Positions 34,226-46,127 of a DNA stretch of 64,000 nucleotides are shown here, in pieces (the stretch's first letter is position 1; every line of letters begins with the position of its first letter). The notes beneath the pieces are model-generated. The model saw nothing but the letters and a program-made list of their open reading frames with translations, was not told where the DNA came from and searched no databases. Source of the stretch: Thereva unica. Its lineage: Eukaryota > Arthropoda > Insecta > Diptera > Therevidae. The position numbers were made by a program, and so were the translations under genes. The DNA lies in assembly GCA_949987705.1 (NCBI GenBank), contig OX465281.1, positions 29,062,942 to 29,126,941 of the forward strand, in the 5' to 3' direction.

Positions 34226-34966
34226 AAGACTCGTGACATTATTTATCCATGGCCGATTTCCATCTACAAGAACTGCCTACACTACAGTTGAGTGCCCAAT
34301 TCCTGGAAGAGACGATAGGTTGTAGGTAGGTAGATGCCGGCACCAAACGCTAAAGGATTATAGGTCCCTATATATTCCTTCAAGCATTCATAGAGCAAAG
34401 AAAGATCGGTGGACACCGCACTACATTACATGGCCATAGAAGGAGTTTTCAGCAATATCAGAACCAAAGGTATCCCAAGAAGAAAAGGCATAGAAGACCA
34501 GTATAGCTCTGGGGTAAGCACAACTTCGGCAAGAGAACTTGAAGCCATATATGGTGCGCTGAGTTTACAAAGCAGTTGTTAGGCCAGGGCGACATATGGC
34601 CCGAGCTGAATTAAGGATCTGGAGGTCCTAGGCAGAACCTGTGGTGCAGGCCTCTTCCCCTTCGATCCTCCCCACCTCTCCCCCAATCTCAAAAAAAAAA
34701 ACAATCCATTAACCTTGACAACAGAAAGAAAACCATATCTTAGTTTCAAATTCAATTTCAATATATTCGCCAGTACCAACTCCTGTAGTATAGTAGTATA
34801 GCTACGTTGGTCCGGGGAACCTATTTCATAATATTGCTTTTCGTTTGTGTCTCGGACTGAAGTTTTGCGGTTTGTTTCTTGGGAAACGTTTGCAGTTTGG
34901 TGAGCATTTGTTGGTATACCTTTGCACCACATGTTTGATCCTAGTTGAACTTCGCTGTGGTATGTA
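34226..34966. other. No feature recognised
   Basis: I see no supported gene here. A minus-strand open frame at 34579-34932 has no recognisable motif. Confidence 0.35.
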
Positions 34967-35549
34967 TAGTCCAGTCAAAATGGACGAAAAAACGCCATAA
35001 TTGGAAGATAATTCCGAAGTTGCTGAAAATTGGAACAGCCGTTAAAAACATTATTATAGGTAAGCTGTAGAGACTGCCACGCGATTGGGCGGCTGCAAAC
35101 TTTTTTATTCAAGTTCAAAGGGTCAAAATATCAGTTTTTTGCAAATATATGCTAAACCGTACGTCTTATCAGAAAATTGTGTTTACAAAGTTTGTAGATT
35201 AGGCGATTATCTACAAAAAAATATATTATACATTTTCTCGTAGGAATTGCCATTTCTGAGATATTGTCGTTTTAATAAGTTAAAATACTCATATTCTATC
35301 ATTCCCGACTTGTAAAGGTCATCAGAAGTTTAATAAATCCTTTGTTGGAGTACGCGGCTAATATTTTCAGGGGTGATTCCTGGATATATTTGGAGAAAAA
35401 AATTGTTCTACAGAGGGCGGCTATCTCCACTATCCACTAAGATACAGGGTGATTAGGGAAATTACCTATAATAATGTTTTTAACGGCTGTTCCAATTTTC
35501 AGCAACTTCGGAATTATCTTCCAGTCAAACCTCTAATTTGACTGGACTA
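34967..35549. mobile_element. 583-bp TIR element (Tc1/mariner-like MITE)
   Basis: Termini TAGTCCAGTCAAA at 34967 and the reverse complement ending at 35549 begin long inverted arms. After a short unpaired part, the arms share GGAAGATAATTCCGAAGTTG, CTGAAAATTGGAACAGCCG and TTAAAAACATTATTATAGGTAA without visible difference. Flanks read GTA on both sides, or a TA duplication if the ends are trimmed by two bases. The right arm has its own inner palindrome (CCAGTCAAA...TTTGACTGG). No transposase is visible. Sequence from the centre (GGTCAAAATATCAGTTTTTT) recurs at 40815-40840. Confidence 0.75.
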
Positions 35550-36514
35550 GTATTGGGTGGTACCTATCTAGCTGGCTGCCTGTATAGCTGTCCACTTGAG
35601 AGCTTTGCTTTAATTTATAAGATTTCGTATGTATATAAATTGATGCAACTATGTACATATATAGATAGATTAGGTAGGCAACTATACAGCTAGACTAATT
35701 GGTCTATCTGGTCTGTCGGCTTGGTCTGTCTGTCAGATTTATCTAGTTAAGTTTGAGTTGTGTGGATTTTGTGTGGAAAATTATTATAAAACATTACTAG
35801 GCTTAGCTTCAAAATCCAATTTGTACGCGAAACAATTTAAGTTCACCAAACAGCGAACGTTTCCCCAGACACAAACCGAAGCTTAAGCTCAAGAATCAAA
35901 CGAAAAGCTCGATTGCGCATTAGGTGGTACCGGACCAACATAGCTATACTTAGCATGGCTTGATGGGCAGGGAGAACTACAACACAATATTATGATGATA
36001 AAATGATGTATAATAAGAATAGCATGTCTCTTAGTAACGGGCGGTTTATGTATAAGCCTCACATTGTCGTATAGCCAATCAGCCATCAAAGCATAAAGCG
36101 TTGTCTACATAATGCCCAATCTGTCAGAACTTGCCAAAAGAAGGAGGTGTGATCATCCCACAGGTGTGATCATCCTACAGTGGATACCTGACGCCCTACC
36201 CGTCTACTAACGAAAGAGACTGCAAGCGTGGTTCTTTCAACAAATTTGTAGCATTTACTCGATTGTGGGGAACTTTTCACTCATTGAATGGCGATGTACA
36301 CCTTGATTTCACTCGGCAGGATCAGCTATCTAGTTGCTATCTCTCCTGGGATTTCTTTGTCTTTCTATGCCTCGCATTGCTTAAGGTTTTGGTGGATGGA
36401 CTTCAGCGTTACTTCCACCTTTAGCGTTCGTTTTTATTAAAAGCCAAAACTCTATAAGGGCACTAGAACTGCATTATCGTTTAGTTAGGTCGGAATACCC
36501 ACCGATAGAAGAAT
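35550..36514. other. No feature recognised
   Basis: This is AT-rich sequence without a supported gene. A direct repeat of GGTGTGATCATCC(C/T)ACA occurs near 36145-36180. Confidence 0.4.
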
Positions 36515-36783
36515 AAACCACTTGGCTTATTCCCTCTGCTTACAACTCCCTTTTAGCGCACTTTACAAACTAGGAATTCTTTTCTAAATAGAACAATTCA
36601 ATTATGGAATAACCTGTCGGAGTCAGCATTTTCGAACTCCAACAAAATCCAAGACAAACGCCAAACCTAATATATTCCCCGAACTAAGCTCTACTAGACA
36701 TTGCACCATGACGTGAAAAGCAACATGGCGGACTGGTAGTACAAAGGGTGTTTCCTGAAGTTGAAACTGTCACGTAAAAAAGG
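36515..36783 (+). mobile_element. LINE-A 3' end, heavily truncated
   Basis: The segment covers the last coding block and the 3' end of LINE-A: GGCTTATTCCCTCTGCTTAC, then AATAACCTGTCGGAGTCAGC, then CATTGCACCATGACGTG, GGCGGACTGGTAGTACAAA, and GTCACGTAAAAAA. It is a clear 5'-truncated copy. Confidence 0.8.
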
Positions 36784-39260
36784 ATTTTAAATAAGGACCG
36801 ACAACGTGTACAAATTGCGTGTTGTAAAGCGACAAATCTAACCTTTCTCCTCCTCACCTCTAAGTGCCTAGTCTTTCGCATAAAAAAAACAAAAACTTTT
36901 TTGCATTGTCTTTTGCAAAACCATTCATGCACTAAATATAGGATGAATTTGTAATTTTCTATAAACACTAATAAGATCTGCATCAATGATTTATTTTTGG
37001 TACCTAGGAGTGACGAGCATTGCTTTTGTTGATCATTGCAATGTTATCTAATGTCATGAATCGTCGTCTTATCTCCGAAGTGTTGTGCTTTTCTCAGGCT
37101 TTATCTAAAAAAAAATTCGAAGCTACTGAGACAATGTTTTACAATTTTTACAATTTATCTCTTCAGATATCCCCCCACGTTCCAAAAAGAACTTCCTCTA
37201 AAGTTTTATCATATTAATTTTTTCAAACGAACTAATATCACGTTCATTTTGATAACCAATACCTCCACGAAACATAATCAATTGCAGCAATGCAATCACA
37301 TCAACAAAATTCATTTAAAAGATCAAATAAAGATCGAATGAAAACATTAAACAAACATCCAGAAAAATACGCACGGTTGGTCTAATTGGTGCGAATTGCT
37401 TCAAACGTAACGAATTCATCTAAACACAATTTCCATATATTCAAAATACACTCAAATATTTGTTTTTTTATTATTAAACAAACAAAAATATTTCGTTTTT
37501 GAAGAATAGGTTTTTGTTCCATATCCATAAGTTGCATTGGCGTAAAAACATTCATTTCAGTGCATCTACTAGGAGACACTTGAGTTTTATCCAGAAACTT
37601 CTTATCATATGAGTTGAGCACGAGTTTTATTGCGATAAATATGGTGAGTTTGCATTGATGATTGCGAATTTATCTTAATACGCACATAAAAACAATCTTT
37701 ATCAGCTGTATCTAGATGCTAGGTTTACATGATTTAAGTTGTGCCTTTGGTGATCTTTCGTCTGTTTTGTTGTTAGGTCCAAAAAACCTACCTACGACAA
37801 TTGATAACGAAACATTTTTTTAATTAAGTTATCCTTTCACAAATAATCACTTCAATTTAATTTTTTTACTGCGAACTTCTATTTTCGTTTCTGTTTTGGT
37901 GTTTTTTAATAGTGTCCAACCCTTTTTCCATATTAAAACTCGTAACTCTAGTCTCAAGCATTAAAAAGGAGAATGGTTTAGGCAGGGCAACTCTTAATAT
38001 ATACATATGTACATACCTCTATCTCTAGAAAATTCTGCAAACCTATTTTCTAGGGTATAACTAGACTACCCATGCCCCGAGGTGATATAAATATTCGAGC
38101 ATCGGTCCACTTAGTAGTAAGTGGGGAAGGTTCTGCCTATTGGCTTGTCGTTTAGACTTGACATATGATGATCGAAAAATTGACTTTTATCAAAAACTGT
38201 GTATTTTTTCTAAAAAAATTGACGAAAAAATGCAAAAATAGTCGATTTTCGATTCGATTTTTTCACTTTTCTTCAAGTTTAAATTTTTTTCTTTTTCACC
38301 ATCAAAAGTGCATAAAAGAAGCAACTTTTTAAAAAAAGTAAGAACCTCATACGAAGCGATGCACAAAACTGATAGGCTAATCAATTTTCAAATTTGAAGT
38401 CAATTTATGAGCCTTGTATTAGATATTTTGACTTGAAATTTTAACCAGTTATTGTTCACATTACAAAGTATAACTTTTGAAAATTTCATCAAATTTCATT
38501 AAAAATATTCGAAGTTTTCACCAAAAAACCAAAATTCAGTAGTTTCTTCAGTTTTTGAATTTTTTTGAGGTTATGTGTGGAGATAAAAGTTTCATATTGT
38601 AACTGCTGGTAGCCAATATCTTAACGAACAACCTCTATTTTTTTCGATTTTTTCGGACCTACACATGCCGAGATATACACATCTATGTTTAGAAAGAACG
38701 ACCAAAATGGTGAATTTTTGACATAAGGGCCGATAACTTACGTAGCGGCGGTTGCTAGAGGTAGAAAATGTCCATTTCGTATAGTATTCGATGTAACTAA
38801 CATGTTCCAAAAAAAAAATTTTACTCTGGAGACAATTCCTTATGTTTTGCTCATCTGACTCCACTATTTTGCTAGTTATATTTTTTTTTCAATTCATCAA
38901 TTTTTAGAAGCAGCAACCGCATACATTTTTTGAGTTTGGCCTGGCGTCTCGGTAGCTTACTTCTGAGAACATACTAACCAGCTTTAAAAGCATAAAACCA
39001 ATTCCACTTCGCATATTGTACGTGGACTCCTTAAACAATTGGTTGAAAATGCAATAATTCTGAGAAATTAATGTTTTACTTCTCTTCAGATGACGCTTAA
39101 GATTAAACCATTTAAAATGGCAAGTAGTTTTCCACGGTTTCAAATTATAAATGCTAATTAATGCCATCAAAAGTGACTCTTTAACAAAAACTTAAATCAC
39201 CCGCGTTCCATCAAGAATAATAACAAGCAATAAAATCCCCGGCCTGTGACAACTCTGGAA
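36784..39260. other. AT-rich region, no gene recognised
   Basis: A stretch at 38160-38560 is rich in runs of A and T around gatTTTTTCAC-like motifs and could be a decayed repeat. I find no coding, RNA or transposon signature that I can support. Confidence 0.4.
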
Positions 39261-39563
39261 AACAAAATACGATCGTAGACAATGTTTCCCCTGACGATCG
39301 ATCAATATTCCACACGCACAGATCAAATCAGATCAGTTGATAAGAGTCATAGTCAAGACTCAAGCCAGAATCATGAATCATGTCGATCAAACGACTTGAG
39401 TCAAGTTTTGAGAGAGCTTTGCGATTGCGCTCTTATCACAAAACTTTTGTTTGCGCACAGACAATGATCGCGCGCGCGGCTTTACTTGAAAGTGTGAGCG
39501 ATCTTCAAGTCGCTTGACCGAAAGAAGAAGACTTCTGCTTCTTCACCTGGGTGTTGCGCGATC

Positions 39564-39602
39564 TATAAAAGCAGCTGTTTCTGGGTAGTAGAATTTCAGT
39601 GT
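39564..39602 (+). promoter_or_regulatory. Core promoter: TATA box plus initiator
   Basis: TATAAAA at 39564-39570 is followed by the arthropod initiator TTTCAGTG, with the A at 39598, about 34 bp from the first T of the TATA box. This is close to the standard spacing. Upstream, 39270-39535 is richer in GC and contains the palindrome ACTTGAGTCAAGT near 39402, a GAGAGAG-type GAGA element, and several GATCGATC/TCAAG motifs. This is consistent with a regulated RNA polymerase II promoter reading to the right. Confidence 0.6.
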
Positions 39603-40077
39603 TAAACACCGTGTGCTGGAGATTCGTTGTGACTAAAGAGCGATAATAGAGTGCTTCTTCTTCTTTCCTTTCTTTTAAATTTTGCATTTTGATTTTACAT
39701 TTTCACTTTTACTGATCGTGAATGATCCTCAACGGCGATTGATTAGAAAAGTGCTTCCGGAAATGATATTGCATTGCAGCCAAAGTGTTTTTAGCCTGTG
39801 AAAAATTTATTTTTTTCCATTTTTTAATTTCTCTCGATAAAATCCTGTTTTTGGTGGATAAAATAGTTATGAGAATAAACCAATTGGATCCAGTGTACTT
39901 TAAGCTGAGACGTGTTCAAATTTATTTTTTATTTAGTAATTTGTGCAAGAGAAAAACTATAGATTATCAAGTCTTAAACTCGGAGTTTGATACTTGAATT
40001 AAAATAAATTAAAAAAAGTATAGGAGCAATTTTTTTTGAAAATTTTCGTTCGTTTTTTTGATTATTTTTGTGTGAAG
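39598..40077 (+). other. Candidate non-coding first exon with strong splice donor
   Basis: The exon would run from the initiator A to TGTGAAG at 40077. A consensus donor GTAAGT starts at 40078. It holds a 70-codon open frame (39785-39997) that looks like no known protein and would act as an upstream ORF at most. The following DNA is AT-rich, as in a long first intron. No matching downstream exon was recognised in the window, so the gene body may lie beyond the right edge. Confidence 0.45.
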
Positions 40078-40904
40078 GTAAGTCGTTTTATTTTTAAAAT
40101 TAAAATTTTTATTTTTATATATTTTTTACTTTTATAAATAAAAATCGTGCGCTCAATCGGCCGTGTTCAATCTCAATTGCGACTTTAGATTTGATTAATA
40201 ACACACAATACACAAGTGTTTTATAGACTCTAGTTCAAGTTGATTGTCAAGATTTATTTGGGGATAATATATCATAAATTTTTTTTTTGGGGTAATTTTA
40301 TTTGATTTTGAAATATTTTTGTCGTTCGACCAAATTTTCCATTAAAAGATTGTTTTTTTCTTTCGATGATTAAGAAATGAATAATTTTTAATTGATGGAC
40401 TGTTTCTTTTGTGATAAGATAAAGTTATGATGGATTTGAGGATTGTAAAGGTAATTAATGCAATTTTGATTTATTTGTTTGAAACAAGAACAAGAGCGAT
40501 TGCCGTTATTAAATAGAAGAATGTCTTCTTGAGTTTTGTATTTTCTGTCTCTGGGTCTTTTGTGGGTGACTATGCTGCTTAGTTCGGTGCTGTAGTAATG
40601 AATAGAAATGGCTTATTGAAGTCAGTAAAGAGAGTTGATACCAAATTATTAAATATACATACATATATGTACATATATGGGCAAAGTAACCAATGTAAAA
40701 AATGTTTACAACTATTGTGGTGTTCTTTAACAGTTGCGCTTACATGAGCATAACACAAAACGACCTCTAATATGTCAACCATCGGTCGATGCCAAATATT
40801 TCTATTCAAGGTCAAAAGGTCAAAATATCAGTTTTTTTGCAAATATGTCTTAAACGGTTAGTCGAACGTGATATTTTCGATTTCGAGATTTATTAGACTT
40901 CGAC
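40078..40904. other. Intron-like AT-rich sequence, MITE-core fragment
   Basis: There is no coding signal. At 40800-40860 the sequence AGGTCAAAATATCAGTTTTT with GCAAATATG and AAACGGT matches the interior of the TIR element at 35105-35160, so a partial copy of that element lies here. Confidence 0.5.
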
Positions 40905-41265
40905 AGATCTCAGCTCCGTTCAGGATTTCCCAGTTGTTGCGGCCCCTGCTAATAGGATTATCCTCCAGATCGTTCTGGGTCTTCCAACTCGAAGGTTTCC
41001 TTACGGATTTCAGTCAAGGGGCTGGCCTGTTTGGCTAGATTTTCGTTTTCGCTTCGCAAGTTTTAGCTGGCCCAAATCCATTTCCTTCTCTTGATTTTGT
41101 CGTTTATCCTTTTCTGGCTGGCAAGGGGTCATAGTTCTCGATTTAAAATTCCAGTGGATTTTTAGGATACGGAGGCATCTGTTGATGAAAACTTGTAGGC
41201 GTCTTGTAATGAATTAAGGTGACTTTCCATCTTTCGCAACGATGCAAAAGAACTGCCTGAACTAA
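40905..41265 (-). pseudogene. LINE-B copy 2, C-terminal fragment
   Basis: Read on the minus strand, the stretch aligns closely with LINE-B at 27950-28310: TTGCGAAAGATGGAAAGTCA, then TTCATCAACAGATGCCT, GAAGGAAATGGATTTGGG, GCGAAAACGAAAATCTAGCC, and GCCGCAACAACTGGGA. Stops and indels break every frame. It ends before the GAAGAAG tail. Confidence 0.8.
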
Positions 41266-41667
41266 ACCGGAGTTGAACAGCTGCAATCTGGTGTTACTCC
41301 ATCGATTACCATATACGAAGCAGGTATTCTTATGCGTACTATGGTCTTAGGGCGGTCAAAAAACGTATCCCACCCTGCTGAATGTGACTTTGTGATTTTT
41401 TGTACATTAAGTCCAGCTTTCTTGAGGTGATTCCCAGTTAGAGAAATCCATCGGATTTGCAGCCGGAGAGTTTGCCAGTTATTGTGTCGAAGAAATGAAG
41501 TGTTTGGACATTTTTTTGTGGGATTCTTGGTTGACTCGCGCTTTATGAGACGCTATGCTGAGACTTCCTGGAATACCTTATGGGCCCAAGGCTTTAATTA
41601 TTCATCTAACACAGTTTCGCGGCCGCAGAGAGCCACAGACACCACGGTCCAAAAATAAGAACAGAGC
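41266..41667. other. No feature recognised
   Basis: No ORF or repeat boundary is supportable between the LINE-B fragment and the hAT-type element. Confidence 0.35.
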
Positions 41668-41847
41668 AAGGGCGTTTCCAGCCAACTAGCTTAGGGGGGT
41701 AATTAAAAAAAAAGAAAAAACTGAATTTTTTTTTTATTCCATAAATACAAAACAATCGACATCAAAAAATATAATTTGTATAAAAATAATTTGTATAATA
41801 AAATAAAAAATAGGGGTTTTGAAAATCGCTTTCTACCACCTACTTTT

Positions 41848-42160
41848 TTGTGGGAGGAAGGGTGCAGAATTGAAAAAAAAAAGTACAAAACCCCTATTTT
41901 TTTGCAGATTTAGATTCTTCTTGAAAAAATATGAAGATTTTATTTTTATCATTTTTTGTGATTCGCCTTAGAGGGCGCTGTAATCGGCGGAAATTAATAA
42001 ATCATAAAAAACGTTTTCCTCCGATTACAGCGCCATCTATGGCGAATCGCAAAAAATGTTTGGGACAAAATCTTCATATTTTTTTATGAAGATTCTGAAT
42101 CTGCAATAAAAAATGAGGGTTTCCATTTAAGTTTTTGAAGTTGCACCCCCTATGGCTGGA
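41848..42160. repeat. ~310-bp fold-back with arms over 100 bp
   Basis: The left arm includes TTGCAGATTTAGATTCTTC, AAAATATGAAGATTTT, GTGATTCGCC and GGCGCTGTAATCGGCGG. The right arm repeats these in inverse order around a ~15-nt AT-rich centre near 41998. Stem mismatches are few. A looser pairing extends outward (GGGTGCA and TGCACCC). Transcription would give a long hairpin. It probably represents a fold-back MITE or the core of the enclosing hAT derivative. Confidence 0.85.
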
Positions 42161-42422
42161 TAGAGTTTGAAAAAATATTTGATACGTGTTTTTTGGTTTT
42201 AATTTTTTTTTTTCAAAACTCTTCGAAATAATGGGGTGGTACGGGTGGTCTGAGACACCTTGTATATTGAACTAAGAAATGCGATTCGCGCTCTCTTAAT
42301 GTAACACGATGTAACGATTAACAATTGCTGCGTTTTTTAATCTGTTCTGTTCTTTCCTGGTACAGCTTCCACACAAATTCTTGTCGCCGACAATTACTGA
42401 GAACCGTATCCAGGCCAATTTT

Positions 42423-42892
42423 GGGGGCCTCGGTAGTCTAGAGGTAAGGCGCCTGACTACTATCCCAGAGGTCCCGGGTTCGAATCCCGGCCAGCCCCAC
42501 GGTCCTTCGCCTTTTTCACCTTCTTTCTTCTCCCCTCTTTACATTCCTGATTCCTCCTGTCATAGCCTTCGCTCCTTCCCCGCTCCACCAAGCGCATGTC
42601 ATCGGTTGGCTGATGAGATTCAACTCGTTTCAGGAGGCATAACACTCCAGCAAGTTGTTTCTCAAATGCCCCGATGCCAGAGTCGCGAAATGGTTGGAAG
42701 TAGGTAGTAGGGCAAGAAAAGAAAAAAATATCGCGGCGAGGTTGTGGCATCTCCTTCCTACTTCTCTCTCTCTTTCTACTCTCTATCGGCTAGAGCTGCT
42801 GTTCGACATTCTATAAGAAAAAAAAAAATAGATTGTCGAACAGTACAAAGGGGCTTTCCCTAAGCCTCTAGTCTATCACATAAAAAAAAAAG
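42423..42892 (+). mobile_element. SINE-1 copy B
   Basis: The tRNA-like head is GGGGGCCTCGGTAGTCTAG, AAGGCGCCTGACTACTATCC, then B-box GGGTTCGAATCCC and GCCCCA. A body with ATGTCATCGGTTGGCTGATG and AGGCATAACACTCCAGC follows. The end is GTACAAAGGGG, CTTTCCCTAAGCCTC, CACATAAAAAAAAAA. The 5' half of the head can pair only imperfectly with its 3' half, so this is a SINE head and not a working tRNA gene. Confidence 0.88.
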
Positions 42893-43480
42893 AGAGAAAT
42901 TAAATTTAAATGAAATTTCCCTTTTCCCTTATACGTTTTTCAAATTGGCAGTTGACAAATAAAATAAATTCTTTGTTTACTGAATAAAAAACGCGAAAAA
43001 TTGATAGAGATTTTTATAAAATAGTAAAAGAATTAAAAAGTCCACAGCCGTAATTTATGCAAATGAAAATTAAAATGTTCCTTGCGTTTTTTTTAATGTT
43101 CCATAACAGAACAGGTTTAAAATACGCAACTAATATTAAAGAGACTAATAGTATCAACGTATGTCGCGTATATTTAGAAAAGGGAACCCGTGCAAAGGAA
43201 GAAGTTCATCACTTCTCTTTCGGCGCTTGAGCAGTTAACTGGGTTTGTTTACATAGCGCGCCATATTAGCTTAAGTCACGGGTATAGGTCCCTTCCACGA
43301 CTCTCCAGGAGAAAAAATTCACAGTCATAGATCGCCGACTAGATTCACCATACACTTAACTTTTTTGTTTGTAATATCAGTAATTTTTAAGAATAAAAAT
43401 AAATAAGGGAACGCAAATCTTGAGGGGGGGGGGGGGTAATTACCCAATTACCCCCCTCTGAAACCGCCACTGGAACAGAG

Positions 43481-45215
43481 AGCGACCATTGGTGGTTTCT
43501 GGTGACCCCTCGAAGGTATAAATTTTCAAAGCCAAGAAAACTTAATTATTTTGTTTTTTCAATTAGGATTGAAGCTTAATCAGAGAGAACCAAATTTGGT
43601 AACTCATCACTTGTTCCGATGTAAGATCGTGAGGTTTCTGGAACTTCTAGCGCTTTGGTCCGTCCTCATTTTGGATTATCGTTTCACGTTTAGTGCTGAT
43701 ATATTCAGCTCAGCAGCCAGTATCCTGCCAACAGGACGCTGTTTTCGTTCGATTCGCTTGTGAACCTTTCGCAGCATTTCTACATATGTCGCTGTCCTTT
43801 TCCGATCACAATGAATCGGCAATGCTGTTGAAATCGGCCGTCATAAGTGCTTTGATACTTCAGACAAAAATTACCCACAAAGATACGACGCTCTCAAAAT
43901 TTCCCATAAGCTCCCTTGCGAGTGAATATATCAATCGACAAGGTGCAAGCGAGACAAAATTCAATTTAAAAACAAAACAAAAATCGAAGAAAGAGAGGGT
44001 AAATAAAGAAATGTTATTTCACGAAGTGCGAAAGAGACGCACTGATTTCTCTTGTCCGCAATTTTTTGTGCCGTCTGGACTTTTATTTTGCTTGTGTGAA
44101 TTCATGTACCATCTTCGTGTACTTCCTGCTCTGCATGTGTTTGTGTAGTTTGCCGTTGCTCCGCCCTCTCGCCATTCCGGAGCGCGTATATGAATAGATT
44201 AGAATGAATTGATTTTTACTTTCCTTTTTCTTCGCACAGAAAGGATTACATTGTCGTATCTTTCTGAGTAATTTTTGCTTCAGATCCCATTAAACTGGCC
44301 CTATACAATCAAAGGACATCTGGATATTCTTAATAATGTCCCAAATATTTAACTTTGCCCTGTATCCGACCATGTGGGCGATTATTCGGGATAGCTCTGA
44401 GTGGGAAGAACTTATCCTTCCTGGGGGTCCATTGGTTTACCGACTGGCTGACGGGTCTGGCGTCTCGATTGCAATGGGTAGATAGCCCTCTATTTTCCAG
44501 AATGAAATTCATGCTCTTGAGACCTTCGCTAAGGTCTACGCAGCCTATAAAGAAGGCTTGAAAGGCACCAACATTAAATTTTTTTGCGAACAATCAAGCT
44601 GCCATCAAGGCACTTTCAGCGTGGAAGTTTTTTTTTTCAAAATAGTTGAAGACAATGCAGATTTTTCATTTCACGCTAATTTTCCCGATCCTAGGATTGA
44701 TCTACATCTACACTTTCTGATCCGCTCAAACTATTTTTGACCCTTTAACTTGCATTTTCTGAATTTCATTTCAAAACTCACAAATTATCTTTGGAGTATT
44801 CACCGGGAAATCGACGAACCGCTAAGGATGTGATCAACAAAGTCGTAGAAAAATAGAACTAGATTAGAACAAGCATTGCTCTGAAACCATTGATCACGCA
44901 TGTCAATAGTTAATAAACTGAATTCCTCTAATACCCAGGCTTCACCAGCCGAACTACGCAAGTTGGAGCAAATTGATGAACTGAACTTTAAAATAACCTC
45001 AATTCGCAAACAATTTTCACATATTCACTGAGGATAAAACAGTAGGCCATTGCAGTAAGCTTTTGAATTTCTAACTTCTAGCGAAAAAGCAACAACAATT
45101 TCAAGGATGAACTGAACGGAAACTGGCTAATGGCTAAATTTCAGGACTCGACTTGTAACTATTCAACCCCTATCAGTTTTTACTTGTCAAATGTCATCCT
45201 AATGACAGTTTTATA
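43481..45215. other. No gene recognised
   Basis: Two overlapping plus-strand frames (43551-43763 and 43693-44148) have no family resemblance. I see no introns, RNA genes or repeats that I can support here. Confidence 0.4.
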
Positions 45216-45624
45216 TTGACAGTCAGCGTTGCCAAGTTAGTGGTTTTACCACTAGAACTGGTGGTTTAAACTCGCCCTTAGTGGGAAAAACGTGTATCTA
45301 GTGGCTAGTGGGTTTTTTTGGTGGTAAGAGGAGGTATACAAAATTAGTGTTGGCCATGCACTCCTAAACCATAATAAGACAACATTTAAATAAAAACCAA
45401 GAGTCCATTTCCAAAGCTGATAGCAGCGGCATCAAATCCATCTTCTGAAGTGGAATAAAACCAAAAATACCAACAAAATTTCGTATGAATTTCTTCAGCA
45501 AAAAGTATCAGGAGTAACTCGATTTAAATAATTGTCCGGACACTTTTGTTTTTCATTACTAATTTTGCCATATTCAAACACCGATGTTAAAAGGCTTTAA
45601 CAGCAAGAACATTGTCAAGACTAA

Positions 45625-45830
45625 GTGAAAGTCTAACCCCATATTAACGTCGGTAATTTCCTGCAATGGCTAGTAGGAAGCTTAGTGCGAAGAATAGAAA
45701 AAGGAAAGGTTAAAGGAAGTGATGCATGAGGAAGTGGCGCTGAACATCGAGTTTAAGCTTTTGATGTTGTACGAGTTCGGAGGCAACCGTCGGGGTTAGC
45801 GGAAGATTGGAGTCTTATGCCTCTTTAAAA
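45625..45830 (-). mobile_element. LINE-A 3' fragment inside hAT element 2
   Basis: GCAATGGCTAGTAGGAAGCTTA, then GAATAGAAAAAGGAAAGGTT and GATGTTGTACGAGTTCGG, match the reverse complement of the LINE-A 3' region as seen at 13660-13800. It is short and diverged. Confidence 0.6.
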
Positions 45831-45968
45831 TGGTGGATTCCGCAGGGCAGTGCCAGGCTACCAGGCGGAACAAGGAGATGTGCTACCCAGCCTTAGTGGA
45901 ACTCTGGTACCCGGATTAACCAGCTAAGCTGACATGATGCGTTAAACGAGCCGTGTATTCCCTTAAGT

Positions 45969-46127
45969 GGCCCCTAGACTATTAATAATATTGTACAATA
46001 ATATTTAGCAAAATATTGACGGTTTCCTACTTCATCAGATTAGCATCAAATATTCTGTCAATATCACCCACAGATCGCCAATAATAAAATCAAAATATTG
46101 CACAATATTTTTGATAGTCTAGGGGCC
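45969..46127. mobile_element. 159-bp MITE
   Basis: The inverted termini GGCCCCTAGACTATNAA, continuing AATATTGTxCAATA, are seen at 45969 and, reversed, ending at 46127. The element is AT-rich inside. No target duplication is clear. Confidence 0.7.

Larger units (their letters stand above)
41668..43472. mobile_element. hAT-type element 3 (1805 bp), with nested SINE
   Basis: A perfect 8-bp direct repeat, GAACAGAG, flanks the element (41660-41667 and 43473-43480). Its ends are imperfect inverted repeats, CAAGGGCGTTTCCAG on the left and CAGTGGCGGTTTCAG on the right (reverse complement). Both then run into GGGGGGTAATT. An 8-bp duplication with CA-beginning short TIRs is the hAT signature. The interior has no transposase. 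It contains a long fold-back at 41848-42160 and SINE-1 copy B at 42423-42892. Confidence 0.85.

Noticed and set aside
38150..38900. Decayed transposon
   Set aside because: Only compositional similarity (runs of A and T) was seen; no ends, tail or coding remnant could be found.
42423..42498. A tRNA gene (also at 48423 and, reversed, near 11080)
   Set aside because: The A and B boxes are good but the acceptor and anticodon stems pair badly. The same sequence continues into a common ~390-nt body with a poly-A tail in three places, so it is a SINE head.
43551..44148. Two overlapping ORFs between hAT elements 3 and 2
   Set aside because: No similarity to known families and no splice or promoter context; left as unannotated sequence.
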